Notes: generated by a model not told the origin, from the letters alone. 64,000 nt of DNA from Luteimonas vadosa (GCF_039543545.1 NZ_BAABJY010000002.1:930001-994000); one strand, 5' to 3'. Positions 24,610 through 33,670 are shown, counted from the first letter of the stretch. Program-made: numbers and translations.

Positions 24610-25845
24610 ATGCCATTCGCCCACAACAGCCACAAGGCCATGCTCGCCGCCCTTGGCGTCGTGCTGACGATTGCCTTCTCGTCGCCCGCCGTCGCGCGCG
24701 AAAGCCAGCGCGACCACCGACAGCAACAAGAAAAGGAGCCTCGCGAGCGAGGCGAGCGCAAGGCTCGCAGGGAACAGGCCACCAAGAGCGACACCGCACG
24801 ACGCAGCATGCAGCGCGCGATGCAGCGTGAGAGCAACATGTCGCGGCAGGCCGAGCGGCGAGTCCGTGCGGCGCAGCCCCAGCGTAGCGAGCACGCCAAC
24901 GCGAGCCGCGCCACCCTCCAACGCCGCGCCGAACGCAGTGCCGACGCTTCCCGCGACCGCTTCCGCGATGCTCGCGCCGCCCGGCAGGCCACCGCCCGCG
25001 AAAGCACCGCCCGCGATCGTCTGCAGCACCAGCGGTCGGTGTCGCGTGAGCAGCTGCAGGAACGCCAGCAGCAGGAAACGCTGCGCGCCCGGCAACTGCA
25101 ACGACGCGACGCGGAGCTTCGCAATCGCCAGGCCAACCGGCACCGGGACGTCGAACGCCATGCCGATCGGCGCCGCATCAACGACCGGGCCATCGAAATC
25201 GCCCCGCGCGACGCTCGGCCCGCGCGAGCCATCGAGGGACGGAACCGCATCTCCGCGGCCGACCACCAGCGTCGTTTGGTCCGCCACCGCGACCGGGCGC
25301 GCGATTACCGCCAGCACGCTGCCCAGGTGAGGGGATGGCAGCAGCAGCGCGCAAGGCAGTTGCAGCAGCAGCGGCGTGCGTCCCAGTATCGTTACCAGCA
25401 GGAGTACTACCGGCGCCTCCTGCGGCAGCAGGCTGGCCTGGGCGCCTTCCGCTACCGACACGACAACCCGTACTTCCACGCGCCGGCCAGCCATCGCTAC
25501 GGCTATGGCGGCAACTGGTACGACACCAACCGTTACGGTGCTGACCTGCTGCGGCAGGCCATCCACTACGGATATCGCGAGGGTTACCGCGCGGGACGAG
25601 CCGACCGCCGGGACCGCTGGCGCTACGACTACCGCAGCACCTTCGCCTACCGCGACGCCAGCTTCGGCTACCGCCACTACTACGTCGGGCGCCGCGATTA
25701 CCAGTACTACTTCCGCCAGGGCTTCCGCCGCGGCTACGATGATGGCTACGCGTCGCGATACCGCTATGGCCGCCACGACAACGGCAGTGCCAACATCCTC
25801 CAGAACGTACTAGCCACGATCCTCAACCTGCAGGTGTTGCGATAA
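24610..25845 (+). CDS. exported Arg/Gln-rich then Tyr/Arg/Gly-rich low-complexity protein
   Basis: A 411-residue protein I do not recognise. A signal peptide is likely (MLAALGVVLTIAFSSPAVA, cleaved after AVA). Residues 35-270 are dominated by Arg, Gln, Glu and Ala in helical repeats (QRDHRQQQEKEPRERGERKA; ERQQQETLRARQLQRRDAEL), probably a very basic coiled coil. The last 130 residues change to Tyr/Arg/Gly/Asp (YGYREGYRAGRADRRDRW; YYFRQGFRRGYDDGYASRYR). The end NILQNVLATILNLQVLR is hydrophobic. Such composition could bind polyanions such as extracellular DNA, LPS or nucleic acids, but this is only suggested. ATG at 24610 has GGGAG upstream. Confidence 0.75.
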   Translation: MPFAHNSHKAMLAALGVVLTIAFSSPAVARESQRDHRQQQEKEPRERGERKARREQATKSDTARRSMQRAMQRESNMSRQAERRVRAAQPQRSEHANASRATLQRRAERSADASRDRFRDARAARQATARESTARDRLQHQRSVSREQLQERQQQETLRARQLQRRDAELRNRQANRHRDVERHADRRRINDRAIEIAPRDARPARAIEGRNRISAADHQRRLVRHRDRARDYRQHAAQVRGWQQQRARQLQQQRRASQYRYQQEYYRRLLRQQAGLGAFRYRHDNPYFHAPASHRYGYGGNWYDTNRYGADLLRQAIHYGYREGYRAGRADRRDRWRYDYRSTFAYRDASFGYRHYYVGRRDYQYYFRQGFRRGYDDGYASRYRYGRHDNGSANILQNVLATILNLQVLR

Positions 25846-25867
25846 CACACAGGCACACGGCCTCCAC

Positions 25868-25895
25868 CCAAAACGCCTGGCATTCGCCGGGCGTT
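25868..25895 (-). terminator. factor-independent terminator-like hairpin of the DUF1499 gene
   Basis: A ten-pair stem, AACGCCTGGC (25872-25881) with GCCGGGCGTT (25886-25895) and one G-T wobble, around an ATTC loop. On the minus strand it is followed by TTTTGGG. It lies 29 bases after the stop of the DUF1499 gene and 26 after the stop of the convergent Arg/Gln-rich gene, so it may stop both. Confidence 0.55.
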
Positions 25896-25924
25896 GCTTC
25901 GTGAGAGCTCCACGCCACGGGCCT

Positions 25925-26635
25925 TTAGCCACCGATTCGCCTCAGGTAGGCACGGATGCGAGCGGCATTGGCCCCGACATCGCTGCCGCCCACGCGCGAG
26001 ACCGAGCGCACGTCGATCCGGCTGCCGTCGCCATCTGGGCGGACGCGGACCACCACGTCGTCCTTGAACCCGAACCAGAACGTGGTGTCCGTGGCCTCGA
26101 TGCGACCGCTCGCCGGATCAGCGTCCACGAGCTCCCAGCCCATCAGGCGCGCCGTGGCCAGCGCGTGCTCGAATGCATCCTCGGCCGGCAGGTCGAGTCG
26201 CAGCGGCGCCAGGTCCGGGTAGCCGACCCGCTGCTGGGCCGCGATCTCCTCGCCGCCGTATTCGGCGCTGTTGGGCGCGCCGGCACGCAACGGAAGCACG
26301 GCGACGAATGCAGGTGGCTGGGTCGTGTCCGTGGAGATGTCATGGATGGGCGGCAGGCGCCGCGCCTCGCGGAGTCCGTGCCACGGAATCGCCACGACAA
26401 CGACCGCGAGCAACATCGAAGCCAGCAACAGGCGTGGATGCGTACGCCGCATCCGCGGCAGGAGCAGCAACACGACTGAAAGACCGATGACGCCCATGCC
26501 CAGGTATGCCCCCAGCCGCATCAGCTCGAACCCCGTACCGTGGGGCCAAAGCTGGGCGCGGACGCCAGGCCCCGCCACCAGCAATAGCAGCGCCGCGACG
26601 ATGGCCAGGGCGAAGGCAACGTGGGATGGCTTCAT
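25925..26635 (-). CDS. DUF1499 membrane-anchored protein
   Basis: A 236-residue protein with three hydrophobic segments near its N-terminus (HVAFALAIVAALLLLVAG, LGAYLGMGVIGLSVVLLLL, LLLASMLLAVVVVAIP) followed by the DUF1499 domain of about 120 residues. Domain blocks are ISTDTTQPPAF near its start and a WELVDADPASGRIEATDTTF strand, with a closing DVRSVSRVGGSDVGANAARI. The fold is conserved in proteobacteria and plants but has no known biochemical role. The ATG at 26635 is chosen for GAGGAC six bases upstream; an in-frame Met 18 codons earlier is not well placed. Confidence 0.85.
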   Translation of the reverse strand: MKPSHVAFALAIVAALLLLVAGPGVRAQLWPHGTGFELMRLGAYLGMGVIGLSVVLLLLPRMRRTHPRLLLASMLLAVVVVAIPWHGLREARRLPPIHDISTDTTQPPAFVAVLPLRAGAPNSAEYGGEEIAAQQRVGYPDLAPLRLDLPAEDAFEHALATARLMGWELVDADPASGRIEATDTTFWFGFKDDVVVRVRPDGDGSRIDVRSVSRVGGSDVGANAARIRAYLRRIGG

Positions 26636-26735
26636 GATCGAGTCCTCACCGCCAGGCTCGCCAGTGTGCACCAGGGGCCGCGCCCACATCCGCAGCGCGG
26701 AAGCCAGCCCCCACCTTCACCCGACCGATGGGCGC

Positions 26736-27002
26736 TCAACGGAGCTGGCTGTCCTTGCTGCCCCGGCGATTCACCAACCCGGTCGCACCGCCTTCGGCAT
26801 CCCGCGCTTCCTGGCAGGCCACGCAAAGGCGGACACCGGGCACGGCCCTCCGACGCGCCTCCGGGATGTCCGCGTCGCACTCCTCGCAGCGCTCCAGCCC
26901 CGGGCCCTCGCGCAGCTGGCTGCGCGCGCGCTTGATCGCATCCTTGACCGTGGCGTCGATCTGGTCCTGCACCGCGCCATCCCCGGCCCAACCGGTCGCC
27001 AT
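26736..27002 (-). CDS. DksA/TraR-family zinc finger protein
   Basis: An 88-residue protein with a four-cysteine zinc finger (Cys39, Cys42, Cys60, Cys63) in LERCEECDADIPEARRRAV and GVRLCVACQEA. The size resembles YbiI-type short relatives of DksA. The coiled-coil arm of full DksA is short here (DQIDATVKDAIKRARSQL), so it may not enter the RNA polymerase secondary channel as DksA does. GGAGGTG is placed well before the ATG. It lies between DUF1499 and the PAS-GGDEF-EAL gene, all on the minus strand, with over 90 bases on either side. Confidence 0.88.
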   Translation of the reverse strand: MATGWAGDGAVQDQIDATVKDAIKRARSQLREGPGLERCEECDADIPEARRRAVPGVRLCVACQEARDAEGGATGLVNRRGSKDSQLR

Positions 27003-27127
27003 GGGGCACCTCCTGTCCTTGCATCACGATGCCCGCAGACTAGAACAATCGGGTCCCGGGTGCGACCGCGGACACGCTACCCCATCCGCACACCGGGTCT
27101 GCGCTGCGAACACGCTGTCGCCCCCCA

Positions 27128-29626
27128 TCAACCTCCAGCGGATGTTCCCGAAAGCCACGCTCGCGCGTGACCGGCCCGGCATGGCCTGCCAAAGTGGTAG
27201 CCCTGCAGTTCGTCGCAGCCGATCTCCGTGAGGAAGGTGGCCTGCGCATCATTCTCCACGCCTTCGGCAGAGACCAGCATTTCGAGCTGGTGGGCCATCG
27301 CCACGATCGTGCGCGCGATCGCCGCATCGTTCACGTCGCCGGGTAAGCCCTTCACGAAACTCTGGTCGATCTTGAGCTTGTCGATCGGGAAGTGCTTCAG
27401 GTAGGCAAGGCTTGAATAGCCGGTCCCGAAGTCGTCCAGGGCGATGTGCGTCCCCAGCGCCTTGAGTTCGGACAGCGTTCCGCGGACGCGTTCCACGTTC
27501 TCCATCAGCGAACTTTCGGTCAGTTCGATGCACAGGGCCGATGGCGGCAGACCATTGCGATCCAGCGCATCGGCCACTTGCGCGACCAGGCCACCGGATT
27601 GCAGCTCCTGCATGGAGACGTTGATCGAGATGGCGAACGCGTCGAAGCCCTCGTCACGCCAGGCCTTCGCCTGCCGGCAAGCCTCCCCGACGATCCAGCG
27701 CCCGAGCTCGGGCATCAGGCCCAATGCCTCGGCGACGGGAATGAAGCTCAGCGGCGATACCCGGCCACGCTCGGGGTCGTTCCATCGGATCAGCGCTTCG
27801 AACCCGATCAGTTCCCGCGAACCCGCGTGGAGTTGCGGCTGGTAGAAGAGCTCCATCTCGCCACGCCCCGCGGCACCACGGAGCCGGTGCCCGATGGAAA
27901 GGCGGTGCTCCACGTCCTTCATGTGCTGCCGGGTAAACAGGCAGGTGTCGTCCCGTCCTTGCCGCTTGACGCGGTCCATGGCGGCTTCCGCTCGACGAAG
28001 CAGGTCGCTGGGGACCTCGCCGTGATCCGGTGACCGGGCGATACCGACGCTGGCCGTCAACGCTGTACGGTACCCCTCCCCTTCGACTGGATGTGCGATC
28101 GCTTCCCGGACCCGCCGCGCGAGCGCCTCCGCCGAGGGTTCCCGCTGGACCTCGATCGCGATGGCGAACTGGTCGCCCGCGAAACGCGCGATCGCGCTAC
28201 GGGCGCCCACGATGGCGGCCAGGCGATCTGCAACGATTTTCAGGACCTCGTCGCCGATGAGGTGGCCAAGCGATTCATTCACTGCATGGAACCTGTCCAA
28301 CCCGACCAGCAGCACCCAGACGGGTTCGCCGCCCTCGAGCAGGGATTCGAGCGCCAGCTCAAACATCTGGCGATTGGGAAGATCGGTCACGCCATCGTGC
28401 GTATCGGCGTGCGCCAGCGCGGCTTCCGCGATGCGATGTTCCGTGACGTCATGGGCGACCGCGAAGCCGAGCAGCCCGGGCCCGACGATCGACTCCCAGG
28501 ACAACCACCGGTAGCTGCCGTCCTTGCACCGGAAGCGATACACCACTTTCTCCACGCGCATCCCGGCGGCATTGAGCACTTCCGCCGCGCCGCGGGCCCG
28601 ACCCAGGTCCTCTGGATGCACGAAGTCCAGGAAATGGCACGAGCCGAGTTCCTCCGCGCTGTATCCGGTCACGGCGGTGAAGGTCGGATTGGCCTGGATG
28701 ATCCGCTGCGTCCGGATGTCGTAGATGCAGTAGAGCTCCATCGACATGTCGAAGAAATAGTCGCGCTCCCTGGAGTGTTGCAACATCTGATCGCTTTCTA
28801 TGGCGATCGCCGTGATCGAGAGCATCTTCTCGATGCTCTCGAGTTCATCGGGGCGGGGCTCGCGCTTTTCCCGGTAGTACACGGCGAAGCTGCCCAGGAC
28901 CTGCTCGCGGCTCCCGAGCACCGGCGTCGACCAGCAGGCCTGCAGCCCGTGCGCCAGGGCGACGTCCCGGTAGCCGGCCCAGTAAGGATGCGTTGCGATT
29001 TCGGCGACCACCACCCGCTCGCGGCGGAAGATCGCGGTACCGCAGGAACCGCGGGCGTCGCCGATCTCCTGCCCATGGATCGCCTCGTTGAAGGTGTCCG
29101 GCAGGCTGGGACCGGCCCCATGCAGGACGTGGGTCCGGTCGTCGTCGACCAGCAGGATCGAGCACAACGCACCCGGATCGAGCGCTTCGTGGAGCCGGGC
29201 GATCGCGCGCAGGCTGTCGGCAAGCGGCGCCTGCGTGGCGATTTCGGCAAGGATGTTGTTCTGACCGGCCGCCAGGATTTCTGCCCGCCGGCGATCGGTG
29301 ACATCGAGGAACGACACCGTCAAGCCATCGGGCGAAGGATAGATGCGGTTTTCGAACCAGCGGCCGCGGGGCGGATGGAAAGCCTCGACGGTCATGGCCC
29401 GCTGCTCGGCCATTGCGGTTTCGTAGGCCTGGCGGAACGGATCGTCCTCGGGCGTGGGGAACTCCGTCCAGACGTGCCTGCCGATGAGCTCCTTCGCATT
29501 CCGGCCCAGCATCCTCGCGGCGACGGTGTTCACATGCGTGTAGCGCCAGGAGGTGTCGAGCGCGATGTAGGCCTCGGTGACCCTGTCGTAGGCCCGGTGG
29601 AACTCCAGCTCTTCCTGAGATTGCAT
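27128..29626 (-). CDS. PAS-GAF-PAS-GGDEF-EAL c-di-GMP signalling protein
   Basis: An 832-residue cytoplasmic sensor. Domains in order: PAS near 5-125 (YTHVNTVAARMLGRNAKELIG), GAF near 135-285, PAS near 290-405 (IQANPTFTAVTGYSAEELG), GGDEF near 415-570 and EAL near 580-825. The cyclase signature is AGDQF (RFAGDQFAIAIE), a change from GGDEF that probably lowers or removes GTP cyclisation. EAL motifs are intact: FEALIRW, LCIELTESSLM, ALDDFGTGYSSLAYLKHFPI and GYHFGRPC. Net phosphodiesterase activity is therefore likely. The ATG at 29626 follows GGAGAGGG. Confidence 0.92.
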   Translation of the reverse strand: MQSQEELEFHRAYDRVTEAYIALDTSWRYTHVNTVAARMLGRNAKELIGRHVWTEFPTPEDDPFRQAYETAMAEQRAMTVEAFHPPRGRWFENRIYPSPDGLTVSFLDVTDRRRAEILAAGQNNILAEIATQAPLADSLRAIARLHEALDPGALCSILLVDDDRTHVLHGAGPSLPDTFNEAIHGQEIGDARGSCGTAIFRRERVVVAEIATHPYWAGYRDVALAHGLQACWSTPVLGSREQVLGSFAVYYREKREPRPDELESIEKMLSITAIAIESDQMLQHSRERDYFFDMSMELYCIYDIRTQRIIQANPTFTAVTGYSAEELGSCHFLDFVHPEDLGRARGAAEVLNAAGMRVEKVVYRFRCKDGSYRWLSWESIVGPGLLGFAVAHDVTEHRIAEAALAHADTHDGVTDLPNRQMFELALESLLEGGEPVWVLLVGLDRFHAVNESLGHLIGDEVLKIVADRLAAIVGARSAIARFAGDQFAIAIEVQREPSAEALARRVREAIAHPVEGEGYRTALTASVGIARSPDHGEVPSDLLRRAEAAMDRVKRQGRDDTCLFTRQHMKDVEHRLSIGHRLRGAAGRGEMELFYQPQLHAGSRELIGFEALIRWNDPERGRVSPLSFIPVAEALGLMPELGRWIVGEACRQAKAWRDEGFDAFAISINVSMQELQSGGLVAQVADALDRNGLPPSALCIELTESSLMENVERVRGTLSELKALGTHIALDDFGTGYSSLAYLKHFPIDKLKIDQSFVKGLPGDVNDAAIARTIVAMAHQLEMLVSAEGVENDAQATFLTEIGCDELQGYHFGRPCRAGHARAWLSGTSAGG

Positions 29627-29883
29627 GTTCGCCCTCTCCTGTCCTGCGGTCCTCGCAGGCACGGCTCCCGCTCATGCCACTCCACACCGGCACAATGTAC
29701 CCCGTGGGCCGGACACTTCCGGTGAATGCGCCCCCGCTTCCAGCCCCACCCCATGCTCGACCAACGCGTTCGCCGGATTTTTCCGGCAGGATTCGCAACG
29801 GCGCGGACCAGGAACGCGCGATCAGGCCATTCGTTGCCTGGCGAGCAAGGACCCAGGGCCTGGGCAGCGCTGCCCGCTTTCCC

Positions 29884-31008
29884 TCAGTAGCCGCGTTCCA
29901 AGTCGACGACGCTCAGCAAGGGTTCGCCCAAGCTGTAGCGGCGAAGGTTCTCGATGGCGATCACCATCGCGCGCTCGCGCGCCTCGTCGGTGCGCCCCGC
30001 GACGTGCGGGGTGATCAGCACGTTCTCCATCGTCCACAGCGGATGGCCCGCGGGCAACGGCTCCGGTTCGGTCACGTCGAGCCCCGCACCACCGATCTGG
30101 CCGGATTGCAGCGCATCGACGAGCCCAGGCGTGTCCGTGGTTCCGCCACGCCCAACCGAGATGTAGCGTGCACCGGGCTTGGCGGCGGCGAAAAAGGCCC
30201 GATCGATGCGGCCGGCGGTGTCGTCGGTGAGAGGCAACGCATTGACGATGAAGTCTGCCTTCGCCGCTAGTGTCGACGCCTCTTCCGGCAAGCCGACCTG
30301 TTCCACGAAGTCTGGGCCTTCCCGGCTTGAATTGCGTGTCGCGACCACGCGCATCCCGAGGGCGTGCGCACGGCGCGCGATCTCGGTCCCGATGCCGCCG
30401 AGGCCGAGCACGAGCAGGGTGCGGCCTTCGACATTCATCGACTGGGGCGCATCCTCCAGCCACTGCCCTTGCCGCTGCGCGCGACCATAGGCACCAAGGT
30501 TTCTCGACAGCGCCAGCATCAGTGCGATCGCGTGCTCCGCGATATCGGGGCCGTAAACGCGCTGGTTGTTGGTGAGCACGAAATCGTGCCGGTCGATGCC
30601 GTCGAAGCGCGTGCACCGCTCGACACCGACGCTGTAGCTGTGCAACCAGCGCAACCGGGGTGCGGCTTCCAGCACGTCAGGGGAACAGACGCCGAGCACC
30701 ACGTCCGCATCGGCCAACACCTCGAGCGACGTCCCGTCGAATGCCACCACCTCCGCCCCGCCCGCCGCGGCACGCACCTGCGCCAGCAGGGTCTCGCGTC
30801 CGGCCCCCCAACTGGCCGGCAAAAGTACCGCCACCTTGCGGGGTCGTGCCCACGTCGCGTAGTCGCGGCTGGGAGTGTCAGCCTCCTGGAGCCCAAGCTG
30901 CTCGACCAGCGCCAGGGATTGCGGGTTCGCCATCGGTTCCGCGGCCGGCGCTGCCTGCAGCGCCAGCACCAGCGGCAGGCTGGCCAGCAATGGAAAGATT
31001 GCCTTCAT
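29884..31008 (-). CDS. exported D-isomer-specific 2-hydroxyacid dehydrogenase
   Basis: A 374-residue NAD-binding dehydrogenase of the D-2-hydroxyacid family. The cofactor loop is LLVLGLGGIGTEIARRA, the acidic arm and catalytic Arg are in GARYISVGRGGTTDTPGLVDAL, the Glu in GGAGLDVTEPEPLP, and His in VLITPHVAGRTDEAR. Unusually, the ATG at 31008 starts a clear signal peptide (MKAIFPLLASLPLVLALQAA ending AAPAAE), so it should be exported even though NAD(P) is scarce outside the cytoplasm. GGGAGG lies upstream. The M20-like gene ends 73 bases upstream on the same strand, and both proteins appear to be exported. Confidence 0.88.
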   Translation of the reverse strand: MKAIFPLLASLPLVLALQAAPAAEPMANPQSLALVEQLGLQEADTPSRDYATWARPRKVAVLLPASWGAGRETLLAQVRAAAGGAEVVAFDGTSLEVLADADVVLGVCSPDVLEAAPRLRWLHSYSVGVERCTRFDGIDRHDFVLTNNQRVYGPDIAEHAIALMLALSRNLGAYGRAQRQGQWLEDAPQSMNVEGRTLLVLGLGGIGTEIARRAHALGMRVVATRNSSREGPDFVEQVGLPEEASTLAAKADFIVNALPLTDDTAGRIDRAFFAAAKPGARYISVGRGGTTDTPGLVDALQSGQIGGAGLDVTEPEPLPAGHPLWTMENVLITPHVAGRTDEARERAMVIAIENLRRYSLGEPLLSVVDLERGY

Positions 31009-31081
31009 GCCGATGCGCCTCCCTGGATGGATGTAGGCCAATCAGCGCGGCGGACCCGTGGTTCGACGGGTCCGGTCTCGC

Positions 31082-32602
31082 CTACTTCGCCAGCTCGTAG
31101 AAATACTCGACGAAGGACATCACCGCCCCGTCGTAGCCCTTCACCGCCGGATTGGCCGACTCGATGACGTAGTACTCGTCCGGCGCATGCGCACCGCTGC
31201 CGTGGCCGAGGCCGTAATGGGCGGCGGCCATGTTGAGCGGCGGGTTGGTGAAGATGAAGCCCGGGTACGAGCCGGCGCTGCGGGGCCACAACAAGGGATC
31301 GAGCCCATTGCGTTTGAGCACCGCCAGCTGCGCCTGGATCAGCGGTGCATCCGCCGGCGTGCTGGTCGGATCGTAGCCGCCGGTCACGTTGACCTCGATG
31401 TCGCCATAGCCGCGTTTGGCCAGGTGCGACCGAAGCGCGGCGACCGCGGCATCCTTGCCCATCCCGGGAACGAGGCGCAGGTCGAGCTTGGCGGCTGCGC
31501 GGTGCGGCAGGATGGTCTTGCCGCCGGGCCCGGTATAACCGCCGACCAGGCCCTGGATGTTGACGGTCGGTTGCGAGACCAGCCGCTCGTTGGCGGCCTG
31601 CCATGGCAGGTCGTCGATCCAGTGCGGCACGCCAAGCACCTGCTTCGCGCGCGCCTCGCTGCGGATGGCCGTGCCCGCGGCGACCATCGACTTCTCGCTC
31701 GCGCTCAATGGCCTGGGCGTGGGATAGCCATCGATGGTGATGGTGTTGCCATCGTCGGAGACGAGCGTGTCCAGGGCCTTGACCAGCCGCCATGCCGGAC
31801 TGTCGACCATGGCCTTCAGCGACGAATGGATGTCCCTGGCCGGCCCCCTGCCCCATTTCTCCCCGGTAGCGACCAGTTCGAGTTCCACCACGCCCTTGGC
31901 ACCAAGGTTGACGGTCACGCGTCCATCCGGATCCTGCGACGCGGCGGGGATGAAGATGCCGACGGCCTCGCGCAACGCCGCCTGCACCTGGGGCGCGTTG
32001 ACGATGTCGCCGATATTCGGCGAGCCGATCTCCTCTTCGCCCTCGGCCACCAGCACCACGTTGACCGGCATGTCCTGGCCCGCACCGCGGATGGCATGCA
32101 GGGCCGCCAGCACCGCGGACTCGGGTCCCTTCTGGTTCACGGCGCCGCGACCCATCAGCACCTTGCCCAGCCCGGGCTTGTCGACCAGCCTCGCCTCCAG
32201 CGGCGGCGAACTCCATTCGGCAGGATCGAACTGCTTGACGTCGTACATGAAGTAGATGGCCACCGTCTTGGATGCACCTGCATCGAGCTTGGCGAACACG
32301 CCGGGCTTGCCGGCGGTCTCGATGATCTCCACTTGCTGAAAGCCCGCGTCGCGCGCCAGAGCCGCCATGTATTCGACGCCTTCGCGCGAGTTCAGGTCCT
32401 CGGCGGTGATCGACGGCAGCGCGATCCAGTCCTGTAATCGTTTCACCGAGACGTCGTGCTGCCTGGCGACCTCACGCTCGATCGCGGCCAGATCCGGGGG
32501 CGCGGCCAGGGTGGCGCCAGTACTGGACACTAGCAGGCCGACGGTGCCCGAAAGGACCACGCGTTGGAAAAGGGAACCATGGCGATGCGACGTGCTGGTC
32601 AT
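31082..32602 (-). CDS. exported M20-family metallopeptidase homologue with altered metal ligands
   Basis: A 506-residue relative of M20 dipeptidases with a signal peptide (VVLSGTVGLLVSSTGATLAA). Family blocks are in order, but two metal ligands differ from active enzymes: the first His of H-x-D is Met119 in IYFMYDVKQFDP, and the bridging Asp of GRGA-x-DDKG is Asn155 in GRGAVNQKGP. The Glu pair (VAEGEEEIGSP), the dimer-domain His (DIHSSLKAM) and the C-terminal His (GHGSGAHAPDEYY) remain. It may use a different metal arrangement or no metal. It precedes the exported hydroxyacid dehydrogenase on the same strand. Confidence 0.88.
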   Translation of the reverse strand: MTSTSHRHGSLFQRVVLSGTVGLLVSSTGATLAAPPDLAAIEREVARQHDVSVKRLQDWIALPSITAEDLNSREGVEYMAALARDAGFQQVEIIETAGKPGVFAKLDAGASKTVAIYFMYDVKQFDPAEWSSPPLEARLVDKPGLGKVLMGRGAVNQKGPESAVLAALHAIRGAGQDMPVNVVLVAEGEEEIGSPNIGDIVNAPQVQAALREAVGIFIPAASQDPDGRVTVNLGAKGVVELELVATGEKWGRGPARDIHSSLKAMVDSPAWRLVKALDTLVSDDGNTITIDGYPTPRPLSASEKSMVAAGTAIRSEARAKQVLGVPHWIDDLPWQAANERLVSQPTVNIQGLVGGYTGPGGKTILPHRAAAKLDLRLVPGMGKDAAVAALRSHLAKRGYGDIEVNVTGGYDPTSTPADAPLIQAQLAVLKRNGLDPLLWPRSAGSYPGFIFTNPPLNMAAAHYGLGHGSGAHAPDEYYVIESANPAVKGYDGAVMSFVEYFYELAK

Positions 32603-33262
32603 GCTGCTCTCCCCGGGGCCAGGCGACTCCCCGCGATCCTACTCGATTCGCCTGCAGCCCGAAGCCCTGCCGACCCCTGCCGGGGACGGCCTGCGTACCG
32701 CGATCTGCGTCCCCTCTTTGGACCTGACGGAGGGGGCGTTGCAGGGAGGCGGGGCCTGCAGCGCTGCCGGTCGCCACATCGGGTTCCAGTACGGTGATAC
32801 CGGAATGGGACATGCGCGCAACCTGCTGCTAGCCCCGCTCCCCGACCATCCAAGGCGAGGCTACAACGGAGACGGCCCGCCGCCCGCGCACCCATTCCAA
32901 CGTGTCCTCGTCGCCTTCGTGCGGCGCCAGAAGTCGATCCGGTCGAACAGCCACCTTGCCTCGCCTCTCTGCGGCTCCGGCGTGCAATCCACGGCCTCGA
33001 TGTCGCGGCGGCGCTTGTCCGTCGGGACCAGGGATCGCCGCCGGCAGCTGGTGGCAAACAAACGCTGCGATCCCAGAGGATCCAATCCGTGTCGGGACTG
33101 TCGGCATGCCCTTTTCCGTCGGCATTTGCGCGCGCAGTGCCCGCCCGTGCACGCGATATCGACATCCCTGTTCGCGGCCTGAACCTGGTTCGCAATCCTC
33201 ACATCCGCGAAATGGGCGATTTCCTAGGGTAGGACGCACACCCCGCTTCAAAGGAGAGAAGC
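32603..33262. other. gene-free interval of about 660 bases
   Basis: Between the divergent M20-like gene and the small Tyr-rich protein gene. Frames stay open because of the high GC content, but none has a good start, ribosome site or recognisable product. The last 60 bases hold the AAAGGAGAG ribosome site and presumably the promoter of the plus-strand gene. A decayed gene cannot be excluded. Confidence 0.5.
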
Positions 33263-33571
33263 ATGCAGAGCACGATCAACCAGAACGAGTACAACCGCCA
33301 CTTCGAAGAGCGCTTCCAGAAGGCGCCCTACTACCAGCAGGACAAGGACTGGAACGATTACCGGCCGGCGTATCAGTACGGCTACGACCAGTACACCTCG
33401 CGGTACAAGGGCCGCAAGTTCGACGAGGTCGAGAACGACCTGGAGCGCGGCTGGGAATCAACCAAGGCGAATTCCCGCCTGGCCTGGAACGAAGCGAAGG
33501 AAGCCGTGCGCGATGGCTGGCACTACATCGAGCGCGCCCTGCCCGGCGACGCCGATGGCGACGGCCGCTGA
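33263..33571 (+). CDS. small acidic/aromatic protein of unknown function
   Basis: A 102-residue protein I cannot assign. The first 60 residues are rich in Tyr, Gln, Asp and Arg (KAPYYQQDKDWNDYRPAYQY, then a DQYTSRYKGRKFDEVENDL segment), and the second half is an amphipathic helix (NSRLAWNEAKEAVRDGWHYIERAL). It ends in an acidic, possibly disordered GDADGDGR tail. Such proteins are common in stress-inducible loci of Xanthomonadaceae, but that is a recollection of pattern and not proof. AAAGGAGAG provides a strong ribosome site, and a classical terminator follows 22 bases after the stop, so it is expressed alone. Confidence 0.8.
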   Translation: MQSTINQNEYNRHFEERFQKAPYYQQDKDWNDYRPAYQYGYDQYTSRYKGRKFDEVENDLERGWESTKANSRLAWNEAKEAVRDGWHYIERALPGDADGDGR

Positions 33572-33593
33572 GCCGGACACATTGCATCACCAG

Positions 33594-33620
33594 GGAGGCT
33601 CTCCGGAGCCTCCTTTTTTT
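33594..33620 (+). terminator. rho-independent terminator after the small Tyr-rich gene
   Basis: Perfect eight-pair stem GGAGGCTC (33594-33601) with GAGCCTCC (33606-33613), loop TCCG, then a run of seven T. Very similar in sequence to the hairpin at 61038-61058. Confidence 0.92.
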
Positions 33621-33670
33621 CGTCCAAAACCTTCTCCGTACCTCACCGGCCACGCACCGTGCCATCAGTC

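Noticed and set aside
28091..29725. 544-codon plus-strand frame opposite the PAS-GGDEF-EAL gene
   Set aside because: Antisense shadow; domains are only on the other strand.
33263..33571. Possible second RiPP precursor
   Set aside because: No modifying enzyme is adjacent, it has its own terminator, and it lacks a leader-core division.
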